Positions 1-6,465 of a stretch of DNA of 13,226 bases are shown piece after piece; position 1 is the first letter of the stretch, and every line of letters starts with the position of its first letter. The translations under genes and the position numbers were made by a program. Under the pieces are notes generated by a model that saw nothing but the letters and a program-made list of their open reading frames with translations, did not search any database and had not been told where the DNA came from. The stretch is from JBBIVP01 sp037439705 [NCBI: bacterium] (GTDB taxonomy: Bacteria > JBBIVP01), in contig JBBIVP010000005.1 in assembly GCA_037439705.1 (NCBI GenBank), positions 1 through 13,226 of the forward strand. Reading direction: 5' to 3'.

Positions 1-476
1 CTCGCGGTCTGGAGAAGGATGAGATTATTCCTGTTAAGGTTTTGAGGGTCTATCTTGTTTACTCTTATATCTTTTCTTACCTCCTCTAATGCTTGCTTTA
101 CCTCTCTCCACTCTACCCCCTCAAACCCGTAATCCCTCTGCCACATCTTAAAAACATCCTCATGCGTCATTACACAATCTGCAGCATTTATTACACTTCC
201 TCCACCAATACACCTTCCCTCAAGAACATCTATGGAATAATCATGAGTTGGTTGCATGGCATTCATCCTGTAAAGTTTTGGAATAAGCTCATCTTCTCTC
301 TGATTTAAATCAGAGGAAGGAAGATAGGGACCTTCTTCCATTACCACGACTTTAACTCCCATTTTTGAAAGTTCTCTTGCAACCATTGCTCCTGCGCATC
401 CGGAACCAATCACACAGACTTTTGCTTTTATTATTTTCGTTTCTCCTTTTTTATAATCCTTGTCCGTCCATATCAT
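1..476 (-). CDS. GMC-family FAD-dependent oxidoreductase, N-terminal part (gluconate 2-dehydrogenase large-subunit-like)
   Basis: Partial gene: the first 158 codons are visible and the 3' end lies beyond the left edge. The N-terminus carries an FAD-binding Rossmann motif (GSGCAG, residues 24-29) followed by an acidic ribose-binding position (VVMEEG, about 44-49). The GMC signature CIGGGSVIN lies at 89-97. GMC enzymes oxidise alcohols or sugars with FAD. Pairing with a subunit 3-like gene directly upstream points to a membrane-associated sugar or sugar-acid dehydrogenase that passes electrons to a quinone or cytochrome. The ATG overlaps the previous stop as ATGA, and a GGGGTGGAG purine run just before it can serve as SD. 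It has no signal peptide of its own, so in this family export would ride on the Tat signal of the partner. The substrate cannot be read from this fragment. The family call is firm; gluconate specificity is not. Confidence 0.88.
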   Translation of the reverse strand, partial: MIWTDKDYKKGETKIIKAKVCVIGSGCAGAMVARELSKMGVKVVVMEEGPYLPSSDLNQREDELIPKLYRMNAMQPTHDYSIDVLEGRCIGGGSVINAADCVMTHEDVFKMWQRDYGFEGVEWREVKQALEEVRKDIRVNKIDPQNLNRNNLILLQTA

Positions 477-952
477 TTCTCCACCCCCTCTTTGGTAATC
501 GGTCCTTCATACCCTATATATTTCCAGACTTCTTCAGAGGAATAGTACAGAAAATTTGTTATGGATTTCATACCGAGATATATCCCTCTTAAAGGGGTTA
601 ATCTTGAATCTCGCAAAGAAATGAGTATCTTTTCTGCTTCCTCATCAGAAAGGTTAGAAAATCTCTTAAATTTAAGCTTTAAGAAAGGAAAATACTCAAG
701 AACCTTCAAGGCTGTCCTCATCATTTCTTTTACGAAGAAAATCTGAGATGAAATGAAATTATCTATTTTCTTTTGAAGTGCAATTTTTTCGGGGTCAACC
801 GGAATTTCCTCGCTTTTAGGAACTATTACCCTCACAAGTTTTCTTATAACAGCAAGTCTTCTCCCCTCCGTAGAGACTGGTCTCAGATTTGGGGGGATGC
901 CAAGAACTGCTGTAGCTGTTCCTGCCTTTTTTATAAATTCTCTTCTCTTCAT
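473..952 (-). CDS. Gluconate 2-dehydrogenase subunit 3-like protein with Tat signal
   Basis: 159 residues. The N-terminus is a twin-arginine signal (RREF at residues 3-6, short hydrophobic stretch 10-19), so the protein is probably exported folded, carrying its flavoprotein partner. The C-terminal motif FLYYSSEEVWKYIGYEGP (134-151) matches the characteristic end of the Gluconate_2-dh3 family, a small helical subunit that accompanies GMC dehydrogenases. No cofactor-binding motif is visible. The start is set by GGGGAGG about 10 bases upstream and by the ATGA overlap with the preceding gene; its own stop overlaps the GMC gene the same way. Such tight coupling suggests fixed stoichiometry. A cytochrome c subunit, common in these complexes, would have to lie outside the window. 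Family assignment rests on the C-terminal motif and context. Confidence 0.82.
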   Translation of the reverse strand: MKRREFIKKAGTATAVLGIPPNLRPVSTEGRRLAVIRKLVRVIVPKSEEIPVDPEKIALQKKIDNFISSQIFFVKEMMRTALKVLEYFPFLKLKFKRFSNLSDEEAEKILISLRDSRLTPLRGIYLGMKSITNFLYYSSEEVWKYIGYEGPITKEGVEK

Positions 953-2178
953 TTTTTCATTATCCTCCCCAATTCTATTGTTTCCTTTATTCCCCTTTCC
1001 TTCAAAGAATAAAATATCAAACTCCTTCTCGTCATTTTAAAAAACCTTTTACCATATTTCTTCAGAATTTTCCAGTTAATTTCAATACCAAGCCCTGACC
1101 TTTCAGGAATTTTCACCTTTCCCCCTTTTTGAAGAAAAGGGGTATCAAGAATTGCATCCCTCACTTCAGGAGTCCATGATGGGGGATGATAGGGATATTC
1201 AAGAAAAAAAGAAGTTCTGGTTTTTGAAGCAGAAAAAATGTGAAGATTTATTGCAAATCCTATTCCATTGGTCCATGTATGGGGAGTAAAAAGATATCCT
1301 TTCTCCTCGCATTCCTTCATGATTCTGAAACACTGGCTGATACCTCCGCAGAATGTAGCATCTGGCTGGTATATGTGATAGCAGTCTTTTTCCATCATGA
1401 TTTTGAATTCAGGATAACCTCCGGAATTGAGTTCCCCGCCTGCTATTTTAACCTTAGAATATTTCTTCAATTGAGATTGAGCATTGTAATCATCCATTGG
1501 AAGTGGTTCTTCAATCCATTCAACCCCCATTTCATAACAAAAATCCGCGAACCTTTTTGCTCTCTCTATGTGCCATAATGGAGCATCTTTTATAACCGTT
1601 ACCCTCCACCCCTGATTGGCATCAACTCCGATTTTAACCTCACCGCTTAGTGCCTGTGAAACTGCTTTCGCCTGTGCCCTGTCAATATCTTCTTCAAACT
1701 CATGAACCCTCAACTTTACTCCTTTAAAACCTTCTTCAACAACTGAAAAAACTTTCTCAACTGCTTCTTCAGGTCCCATTACCTCACCGAAGGACGCATA
1801 AACATCCACCTCGCCTCCCTTGCCACCGAGAAGTTCCCATAATGGTTTTCCCTTATATTTTCCAAGAATGTCCCAGAAAGCAGGTTCTATCCAGTAATTT
1901 CTCCATCCTAAATAACTCATTTCCCTTAACCTTTGCTGAACAAGGTCTATTTGGATGGGGTCCATACCTAAAAGATAAGGACCGAGGAGATGCCCTAACC
2001 CCTCCCTTTCTCTTCCCATTGATGCACCTGCACTGAAACCTTCTATTCCATCGTCTGTTATTACCCTTAAAAGGGTAAACCTGTTGTGAAGCTGAGGATA
2101 GCCCGGTATCCAGGCTGGCTTAAAAATGTGCTTTAATGGAATTGAAACATGGTAGAGTTCAATCCTTGCAACCTTCAT
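949..2178 (-). CDS. Mandelate racemase/muconate lactonizing (enolase superfamily) enzyme, probable sugar-acid dehydratase
   Basis: 409 residues with the two-part enolase-superfamily layout: N-terminal capping domain (about 1-125) and TIM barrel (about 130-365). Visible catalytic positions are K155-x-R157 (the KxK position of mandelate racemase), metal ligands D186 (VDANQ), E223/E224 (WIEEP) and E249 (GGE), D273 (QPD), H300 (PHTW) and E327 (LEYP). The Asp-His pair with a late Glu is the mandelate-racemase subgroup pattern, which includes many acid-sugar dehydratases. A basic tail of about 30 residues (378-409) follows the barrel. Gene position before the gluconate-dehydrogenase-like genes suggests a sugar-acid substrate; this is inference. 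It starts 5 bases after the rny stop with no clear SD, so translation probably depends on coupling. Superfamily and subgroup are secure; the reaction is not determined. Confidence 0.88.
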   Translation of the reverse strand: MKVARIELYHVSIPLKHIFKPAWIPGYPQLHNRFTLLRVITDDGIEGFSAGASMGREREGLGHLLGPYLLGMDPIQIDLVQQRLREMSYLGWRNYWIEPAFWDILGKYKGKPLWELLGGKGGEVDVYASFGEVMGPEEAVEKVFSVVEEGFKGVKLRVHEFEEDIDRAQAKAVSQALSGEVKIGVDANQGWRVTVIKDAPLWHIERAKRFADFCYEMGVEWIEEPLPMDDYNAQSQLKKYSKVKIAGGELNSGGYPEFKIMMEKDCYHIYQPDATFCGGISQCFRIMKECEEKGYLFTPHTWTNGIGFAINLHIFSASKTRTSFFLEYPYHPPSWTPEVRDAILDTPFLQKGGKVKIPERSGLGIEINWKILKKYGKRFFKMTRRSLIFYSLKERGIKETIELGRIMKK

Positions 2179-2183
2179 CTGCT

Positions 2184-3734
2184 TTATTTTGCATACTCCA
2201 CTGCTCTGAATTCCCTCACCACAACTACTTTTATCTGTCCAGGATATTTTATCTCTTCCCCTACCTTTTTTACAATCTCCCTTGCAAGAAAACTCGCCTC
2301 TTCGTCCCTCACTTTATCAGCATTCACGAAAATTCTTAATTCTCTTCCTGCCTGAATGGCGTATGCTTTATCCACGCCTGTAAATGAATTTGCAATTTCC
2401 TCAAGCTGACTCACTCTCTTAATATACGCTTCATACATCTCCTTTCGCGAACCAGGTCTTGCTGCTGAAAGAGCATCTGCAGCCTGGATTATAACCCCGT
2501 ATATATTTGCGGGCTTATCATCATGATGGGTTCTAACAGCCTCTATAAGGTCTTCGGATTCGCCTACCCTTTTCAACAATTCTGCTCCGATTTCAGCATG
2601 GGTTCCCTCTACTTCGTGGTCAACCGCTTTTCCTATATCGTGAAGGAGACCTGCTTTTTTGGCAAATTTCTGGTCAAGTCCCAGTTCAGCAGCAATTATA
2701 CCTGCTATATGGGCTACTTCTATTGAATGACTGTATACATTCTGGGAATAACTCATCCTGAACCTTAGCTTTCCTATTTCTTTAACAAGTTCAGGATGAA
2801 TTTGAAGTATTCCCACATCCATAATTGCCTCCTCTCCATATTTCTTTATTTTTGCTTCAAGTTCCTCCTTGCTCTTATTAACCACCTCCTCAATTCTTGC
2901 AGGATGAATCCTTCCATCCTCTATAAGTTTTGTCATGGCTATTCTCGCGAGTTCCCTCCTCATTGGATTCTGTGATGAAAGAACAACAGCAAGAGGAGTG
3001 TCATCTATTATCACATCAACTCCTGTAAGGGATTCAAAAGTCCTTATATTCCTTCCTTCCCTCCCTATAATTCTTCCTTTCATTTCATCATTTGGAAGGG
3101 AAATTACCGAAACAGTCAAATCTCCAACATACTCACCCGCATACCTCTGAATGGCAGTGGCAATTATTTCTTTCGCTTTCCTTTCGCTTTCCTCCTTTGC
3201 TCTTTCCATCTCCTCTATGATCATTTTGCCTATCTCCATTTTGAGCTCTTCTTTTGTTTTCTCCAGAATTATCCTTCTTGCCTCTCCTTCAGAAAGTCTT
3301 GCTATTTGATACAGTTTTCCCGAGAGTTCCTTTTCCTTTTTGGAAAGATTCTCTTTAAGACCCGCTATTTCTCTTTTTTCTTCCTCAAGCTTTTTTGCAA
3401 GGCTTTTCAGTTCCCTCTCCTTTTCTTCTACAAATTCTCCCCTTTTATCAATTTGATGTTCTCTCTGTCGTAATCTTTTCTCTATCTCAGTAATTTCCTT
3501 TTGCTTTTCAGAGATTTCTTTTTCAGCTGATTGTTTAAGCTTATAAATCTCCTCTTTTACCTTTAGTTCAGCCTCTTTCTGAATGTTCTCAGCTTTCTTC
3601 TTTGCATTCTCAATTATTTCCTTTGATTTCTCCTCAGCGGAGCTTATCTGTTTTTCACCAATTCTCTTTCTTATGTAGTACCCTATAAAAACTCCTAAAA
3701 TTAGTGCAATTACTCCTATGTATACCAGATTCAT
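2184..3734 (-). CDS. rny: Ribonuclease Y
   Basis: Endoribonuclease that starts mRNA decay and sits at the membrane. In order it shows an N-terminal transmembrane helix (about 5-22), a long Lys/Glu-rich coiled coil (about 28-195), a KH RNA-binding domain with GRIIGREGRN, and an HD hydrolase domain with YSHSIEVAH, LLHDIGKAVDHE, THHDD and AADALSAARPG. The C-terminus FRAVEYAK is the usual family ending, so the gene is complete. I place the start at the second of two near ATGs, giving 516 residues: AAAGGAGGT ends just before the first ATG (too close) but is 7 bases from the second. That start also gives a 4-base ATGA overlap with the cyclo-ligase gene, as at other junctions in this operon. The alternative start at 3740 adds only Met-Asp. 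Confidence 0.97.
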   Translation of the reverse strand: MNLVYIGVIALILGVFIGYYIRKRIGEKQISSAEEKSKEIIENAKKKAENIQKEAELKVKEEIYKLKQSAEKEISEKQKEITEIEKRLRQREHQIDKRGEFVEEKERELKSLAKKLEEEKREIAGLKENLSKKEKELSGKLYQIARLSEGEARRIILEKTKEELKMEIGKMIIEEMERAKEESERKAKEIIATAIQRYAGEYVGDLTVSVISLPNDEMKGRIIGREGRNIRTFESLTGVDVIIDDTPLAVVLSSQNPMRRELARIAMTKLIEDGRIHPARIEEVVNKSKEELEAKIKKYGEEAIMDVGILQIHPELVKEIGKLRFRMSYSQNVYSHSIEVAHIAGIIAAELGLDQKFAKKAGLLHDIGKAVDHEVEGTHAEIGAELLKRVGESEDLIEAVRTHHDDKPANIYGVIIQAADALSAARPGSRKEMYEAYIKRVSQLEEIANSFTGVDKAYAIQAGRELRIFVNADKVRDEEASFLAREIVKKVGEEIKYPGQIKVVVVREFRAVEYAK

Positions 3735-4303
3735 ATCCATACCTCCTTTGATTTAAAAATTCTTTTTTCAGTAATTATAAAATCCATTTTCACATCCCAT
3801 TGGTCTCCTTGAATAAAATCAAAAAGCTGAAAATGATAGCAGACGCCAACCTTAATTTTATTCTTTCCAGAAAATGTCCTGTCCACATATCCCTTCCCTC
3901 TTCCTATCCTTACTCCATTTCTTGAAAAGGCTATGCCCGGAAAAACAAAAAGGTCTATATTTTCAATATCTTCCTTTTCTTTGCCAACCGGTTCTTTTAT
4001 ACCAAATGCACCTTCACAAAGCTGATTCTCTAAATCGGTTACACGAAGGTAAGATAAAAAGTTTCCCTCAATTTTTGGGAAAAATAGTTCCCATTCTGCT
4101 TTCAAACCCCATTCCCATAAATCCCACAGATTTACTTCCCAGGACTGAGGGGAATAAACACCTATTTTTTTAAACTTTTCTTTTTCTATCAGGGTTCTTA
4201 AAAACTCATCTATTCTTTTGCTCTTATTTTCAAGGTATGAAAAATCCCTTATTGACCTCAATAACTTCAACATCTTCTCTCTAATCTCAGTCTTCTCTTC
4301 CAT
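3731..4303 (-). CDS. 5-formyltetrahydrofolate cyclo-ligase family protein
   Basis: 190 residues, normal length for the family (MTHFS, YgfA/Fau), which converts 5-formyl-THF to 5,10-methenyl-THF with ATP. Evidence: basic N-terminal helix (REKMLKLLRSIRDF), FFPKI, EGAFGIKEP (97-105), FPGIAFSRNGVRIGRGKGYVDR (in two parts, 121-130 and 131-142) and the closing DFIITEK (174-180). The glycine-rich loop is GRGKGYVDR where the family usually has GxGGGYYDR, so one Gly is Lys and one Tyr is Val; activity is likely but the loop is atypical. SD GGAG lies 6 bases before the ATG. Placement after zapA matches the common zapA-fau linkage of bacteria. Its stop overlaps the rny ATG. Family certain, exact activity slightly less so. 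Confidence 0.9.
   Translation of the reverse strand: MEEKTEIREKMLKLLRSIRDFSYLENKSKRIDEFLRTLIEKEKFKKIGVYSPQSWEVNLWDLWEWGLKAEWELFFPKIEGNFLSYLRVTDLENQLCEGAFGIKEPVGKEKEDIENIDLFVFPGIAFSRNGVRIGRGKGYVDRTFSGKNKIKVGVCYHFQLFDFIQGDQWDVKMDFIITEKRIFKSKEVWI
3741..3749 (-). promoter_or_regulatory. Strong Shine-Dalgarno that decides the rny start
   Basis: The minus strand reads AAAGGAGGT, a near-perfect anti-SD complement, abutting ATGGATATG. The GGAGG core is 1 base from the first ATG and 7 bases from the second, so the second ATG (3734) is favoured. Confidence 0.75.
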
Positions 4304-4409
4304 TTTTTTCTCCGGATGAAGATGTCAGGATATGAAAAACTATGGTGTCCGCTTACATTTCTTTTTCAGGTTTTTCCTTTTATGCTTAACTTCCTTATTT
4401 TTCCGTATC
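4304..4409 (-). other. zapA to cyclo-ligase intergenic region with possible weak RNA fold
   Basis: A 106-base gap in an otherwise tightly packed operon. On the minus strand AGGATA (4406-4411, touching the zapA stop) can pair with TATCCT (4327-4332), and GAAAAAC (4370-4376) with GTTTTTC (4334-4340), giving a nested but AU-rich fold. No U-run terminator and no convincing promoter are visible. It could be a processing element, an untranslated spacer, or a diverged small RNA; none is established. Confidence 0.3.
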
Positions 4410-4715
4410 CTAAACACCTTCACCCTTTATGTCCTTTAATGCCTTATTAACCAATTCTATTATATTTTTTATACTATTGTCAACTTCCATTTCAACTTTT
4501 TCTTTTTCCCTTTTAAGTTTGAAGAGCTCTTCAGAAAGAATAAGAGAAGTCATAACTGCCACCTCAACGGTGGATACAATTCCTGTCTTTTCTGAAAGCA
4601 TTTTATGAACTTCCTCAACTTTTTTAATCACCTCACCTATCTCTTCATCACTCAAATCTGTTCTGAAAGAGAAGGTTCTTCCGAGAAGGTTTACGGTTTT
4701 CAGTTTGAGTTCCAT
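4410..4715 (-). CDS. zapA: Cell division protein ZapA
   Basis: 101 residues, the usual ZapA size. ZapA binds FtsZ and cross-links protofilaments at the division septum. Evidence is the N-terminal head VNLLGRTFSFRTDLSDEEI (8-26), a helical middle with VAVMTSLILSEELFKL, and a C-terminal coiled coil rich in Lys/Glu. The start is supported by AAGGA 8 bases upstream, inside the end of the preceding coiled-coil gene; only 3 bases separate stop and start, so the two are probably co-translated. It heads the familiar zapA-cyclo-ligase order. The head motif and neighbourhood agree well. Confidence 0.92.
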   Translation of the reverse strand: MELKLKTVNLLGRTFSFRTDLSDEEIGEVIKKVEEVHKMLSEKTGIVSTVEVAVMTSLILSEELFKLKREKEKVEMEVDNSIKNIIELVNKALKDIKGEGV

Positions 4716-4718
4716 ACT

Positions 4719-4925
4719 TTATTCCTTCATATCCTCAAGTTGCTTTATGAGTTCATCAATCATTTTTACTGTTCTGTTAATCCCTGTTTCATATCTTTCA
4801 TTCTGCTTCTTCACCTTTAAAATCTCTTTCTTAAATACCACATTTTCTTCGGCTTTTTCTTTTAGAATTTTCACTAATTCTTTAATTAAATTTTCTAACT
4901 CCCTCAAATTATTGTAAACTTTCAT
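4719..4925 (-). CDS. Small coiled-coil protein upstream of zapA (ZapB/TIGR02449-like)
   Basis: 68 residues, almost wholly one predicted amphipathic coiled coil with regular Leu/Ile/Val heptads and many Lys/Glu; no other domain. Small coiled-coil proteins immediately upstream of zapA are known in other bacteria (for example the TIGR02449 group), so a role as a ZapA partner in the division ring is a reasonable inference from position, not from sequence similarity that I can prove. It is the first gene of the operon. There is no SD before the ATG; instead a promoter -10 box ends 6 bases upstream, so the transcript probably begins at or next to the AUG. Confidence 0.7.
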   Translation of the reverse strand: MKVYNNLRELENLIKELVKILKEKAEENVVFKKEILKVKKQNERYETGINRTVKMIDELIKQLEDMKE

Positions 4926-4931
4926 AAGAAA

Positions 4932-4960
4932 AAGTTATTAAATTATGTAAGATTTGTCAA
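4932..4960 (-). promoter_or_regulatory. Sigma70-like promoter for the zapA-rny operon, predicted leaderless
   Basis: Perfect -35 TTGACA, 17-base spacer, -10 TAACTT, then six bases (TTTCTT) to the ATG of the coiled-coil gene. The expected +1 falls on or one base before the A of the start codon, consistent with the missing SD. Confidence 0.6.
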
Positions 4961-4978
4961 GCGAAATTTATTGTGTTC

Positions 4979-5012
4979 TCTGAAAAAGGAAGAGTTAGCC
5001 CCGCTTTTCAGA
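4979..5012 (-). terminator. Hairpin at the end of rsmI, weak terminator candidate
   Basis: Inverted repeat TCTGAAAAG / CTTTTTCAGA with one bulged base and a 15-base loop, overlapping the rsmI stop. It lies between rsmI and the next promoter, where a transcription boundary is expected. The sequence after the stem has no U-run, so intrinsic termination would be weak. Confidence 0.35.
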
Positions 5013-5697
5013 ACCCTCTTTCTTTCCACAGCACAATCGTCCATTCACCCTTTATTTCGTTCATTTCATCAAAAATTTTTGCTATATCTAACACTTTACC
5101 CCTGTAAAAAGTTTCATATAACTTTGTCATCTCTTTCATAAGAGCCACCATAAAATCTAGCTCTACATCCGCAATTTCTGCAAGTGTCTTTTTCAGGCGA
5201 TATGGTGATTCATAAAGAACAATCGTTAATTTATAATTTTTGAGGTTTCTGAAGAATTCCCTTCTCCTTTTCTTATGAGGTGGGAAACCCAGAAAAACAA
5301 ACCCTTTTCCTGTTGGAGCCCCTGAGACAGAAAGAGCAGATGTTAAAGCAGAGGGACCTGGGACAGGGCTCATCTCTATTCCCATCTCTATTGCCTTTTT
5401 GATTATTGCTTCCCCCGGGTCAGATATTCCGGGGGTTCCAGCCTCTACAACAAGAGCGCATTTTTCACCATTTTTAACTCTCTGCAAATACGAAAGGATT
5501 CTTTTTTCATCCGTTCTCTGAAAAAAAGGAAAAACAGGTTTTTTTATTTCATAATGGTTAAGAAGCCTGAGAGTTTTTCGCGGATTTTCTGAAAGGATGA
5601 AATCCACCTCTTTTAGTACTCTCAAAGCCCTCAATGTAATGTCCTCAAGGTTCCCTATGGGAGTGGAAACTACAAAAATCTTCCCCTTATTTTCCAT
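5008..5697 (-). CDS. rsmI: 16S rRNA (cytidine-1402-2'-O)-methyltransferase
   Basis: SAM-dependent tetrapyrrole-methylase-fold enzyme that 2'-O-methylates C1402 in the ribosomal decoding centre. Motifs: VVSTPIGNLEDIT (9-21), AGTPGISDPG (86-95), PGPSALTSAL (113-122), LYESPYR (161-167), MTKLYE (190-195) and KGEWTIVLW (216-224). At 229 residues it is shorter than the 286-residue E. coli protein and stops right after the catalytic fold, without the small C-terminal domain; short forms exist in other lineages. The usual (A)EDTRxT segment reads SENPRKT (36-42), an atypical substitution in a well-conserved loop. SD AGGA lies 4 bases before the ATG. It overlaps the end of rpe by 11 bases, so the two are one transcript. 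Confidence 0.93.
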   Translation of the reverse strand: MENKGKIFVVSTPIGNLEDITLRALRVLKEVDFILSENPRKTLRLLNHYEIKKPVFPFFQRTDEKRILSYLQRVKNGEKCALVVEAGTPGISDPGEAIIKKAIEMGIEMSPVPGPSALTSALSVSGAPTGKGFVFLGFPPHKKRRREFFRNLKNYKLTIVLYESPYRLKKTLAEIADVELDFMVALMKEMTKLYETFYRGKVLDIAKIFDEMNEIKGEWTIVLWKERGF

Positions 5698-6367
5698 AAA
5701 GTCCTGATTTTTTTCTTATGTTTCTTATTGCCTTTAATGGATTTTCGTTTTTAAAAATGTATGCTCCCGCAACAACAATATCCGCTCCGGCTTTTATTAT
5801 ATCCTCAATGTTTTCTTCGTTTACTCCTCCATCAACCTCAATAAGGGTTTTCGCATTTCTTTTTTCTATCATTTCCCTTGCCCTCTCTATTTTGGGAAGC
5901 ATTTCTTTTATAAATTTCTGACCGTAAAAACCGGGATTGACTGTCATTATCAAAAGAACATCCATGATGTCAAGAAGATCTTCAACAGTATGGGGAGAAG
6001 TTCCTGGATTCAAAGAAACTCCTCCCTTTATTCCATTATATGATTTTATCTGGGTAAGCACTCTGTGGGGATGTTTTACAGATTCTATGTGAAAGGAAAT
6101 AATTCCTTCTTTTATAATTTCTGCTGTTCTATCAATGTATTTATCGGGGTCAAGAATCATAAGGTGAACATCAAGTGGAACGGATGTAATTTTCTTCATC
6201 GTTTCTATAACTGGAAAACCAATGGATATGTTTGGAACAAATACGCCGTCCATCACATCAATATGGAAAAAATCAACTCCTGCTTTTTCAATCTTTTTTA
6301 TTTCTTTTACCAAACAGGAAAAATCCCCCGCAAGTATTGATGGAGAGATTTTTATTTCCCTTTTCAT
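5687..6367 (-). CDS. rpe: Ribulose-phosphate 3-epimerase
   Basis: 226 residues, standard length. Interconverts ribulose 5-phosphate and xylulose 5-phosphate in the pentose phosphate pathway; TIM barrel, cytosolic. Metal ligands are visible: H35 and D37 in FFHIDVMDG, H68 in DVHLM, D179 in EVDGGV; D37 and D179 are also the acid/base pair. SPSILAGDF (8-16) and NPGFYGQKF (144-152) are typical. In the phosphate-binding loop the usual GSAIF is GAYIF (201-205), where contact is mainly through the backbone. It is first of a two-gene unit with rsmI. The ATG is directly preceded by AAAGAGG with zero spacing, and a -10 box ends 7 bases upstream, so initiation is probably leaderless rather than SD-driven. 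Confidence 0.97.
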   Translation of the reverse strand: MKREIKISPSILAGDFSCLVKEIKKIEKAGVDFFHIDVMDGVFVPNISIGFPVIETMKKITSVPLDVHLMILDPDKYIDRTAEIIKEGIISFHIESVKHPHRVLTQIKSYNGIKGGVSLNPGTSPHTVEDLLDIMDVLLIMTVNPGFYGQKFIKEMLPKIERAREMIEKRNAKTLIEVDGGVNEENIEDIIKAGADIVVAGAYIFKNENPLKAIRNIRKKSGLYGK

Positions 6368-6374
6368 CCTCTTT

Positions 6375-6402
6375 ATTATGCCAGAACGAAGATTTATATC
6401 AA
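6375..6402 (-). promoter_or_regulatory. Promoter of rpe-rsmI, predicted leaderless
   Basis: -35 TTGATA, 16-base spacer ending in TGG (extended -10), -10 CATAAT, then 7 bases to the rpe ATG. Expected +1 is at the start codon. Confidence 0.65.
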
Positions 6403-6410
6403 CAAATTGC

Positions 6411-6439
6411 TTGAAAAAATCCTGAAAACATAGTTAAAT
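6411..6439 (+). promoter_or_regulatory. Promoter for the five-helix membrane protein gene
   Basis: -35 TTGAAA, 17-base spacer, -10 TTAAAT on the plus strand, divergent from the rpe promoter in the same 90-base gap. The -10 ends 8 bases before an ATG at 6448. Box scores are moderate (5/6 and 4/6). Confidence 0.45.
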
Positions 6440-6447
6440 ATGAAAAA

Positions 6448-6465
6448 ATGAAAGGGGGTGGTTAA
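6448..6465 (+). other. Five-codon mini-ORF overlapping the start of the membrane protein gene
   Basis: ATGAAAGGGGGTGGTTAA encodes MKGGG and stops 5 bases inside the GTG-started gene, in another frame. It could be a translated leader coupled to the GTG at 6458. Alternatively it is the true start, displaced by one extra G in the G5 run: with four Gs the frame continues as MKGVVKTFLID into the membrane protein. The sequence alone does not decide between these. Confidence 0.35.

Noticed and set aside
93-1012. Plus-strand open frames over the GMC, subunit 3 and enolase-superfamily genes
   Set aside because: They are antisense to genes with strong family motifs and are rich in Phe/Ser/Leu as expected of antisense reading.
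3735-3740. First ATG of rny as start
   Set aside because: It directly abuts the SD AAAGGAGGT, leaving 1 base from the core; the ATG two codons later has proper spacing and the ATGA overlap.
4304-4409. Full-length 6S RNA between zapA and the cyclo-ligase gene
   Set aside because: The gap is only 106 bases and I could not find the long closing stem or the typical bubble-flanking pairs.
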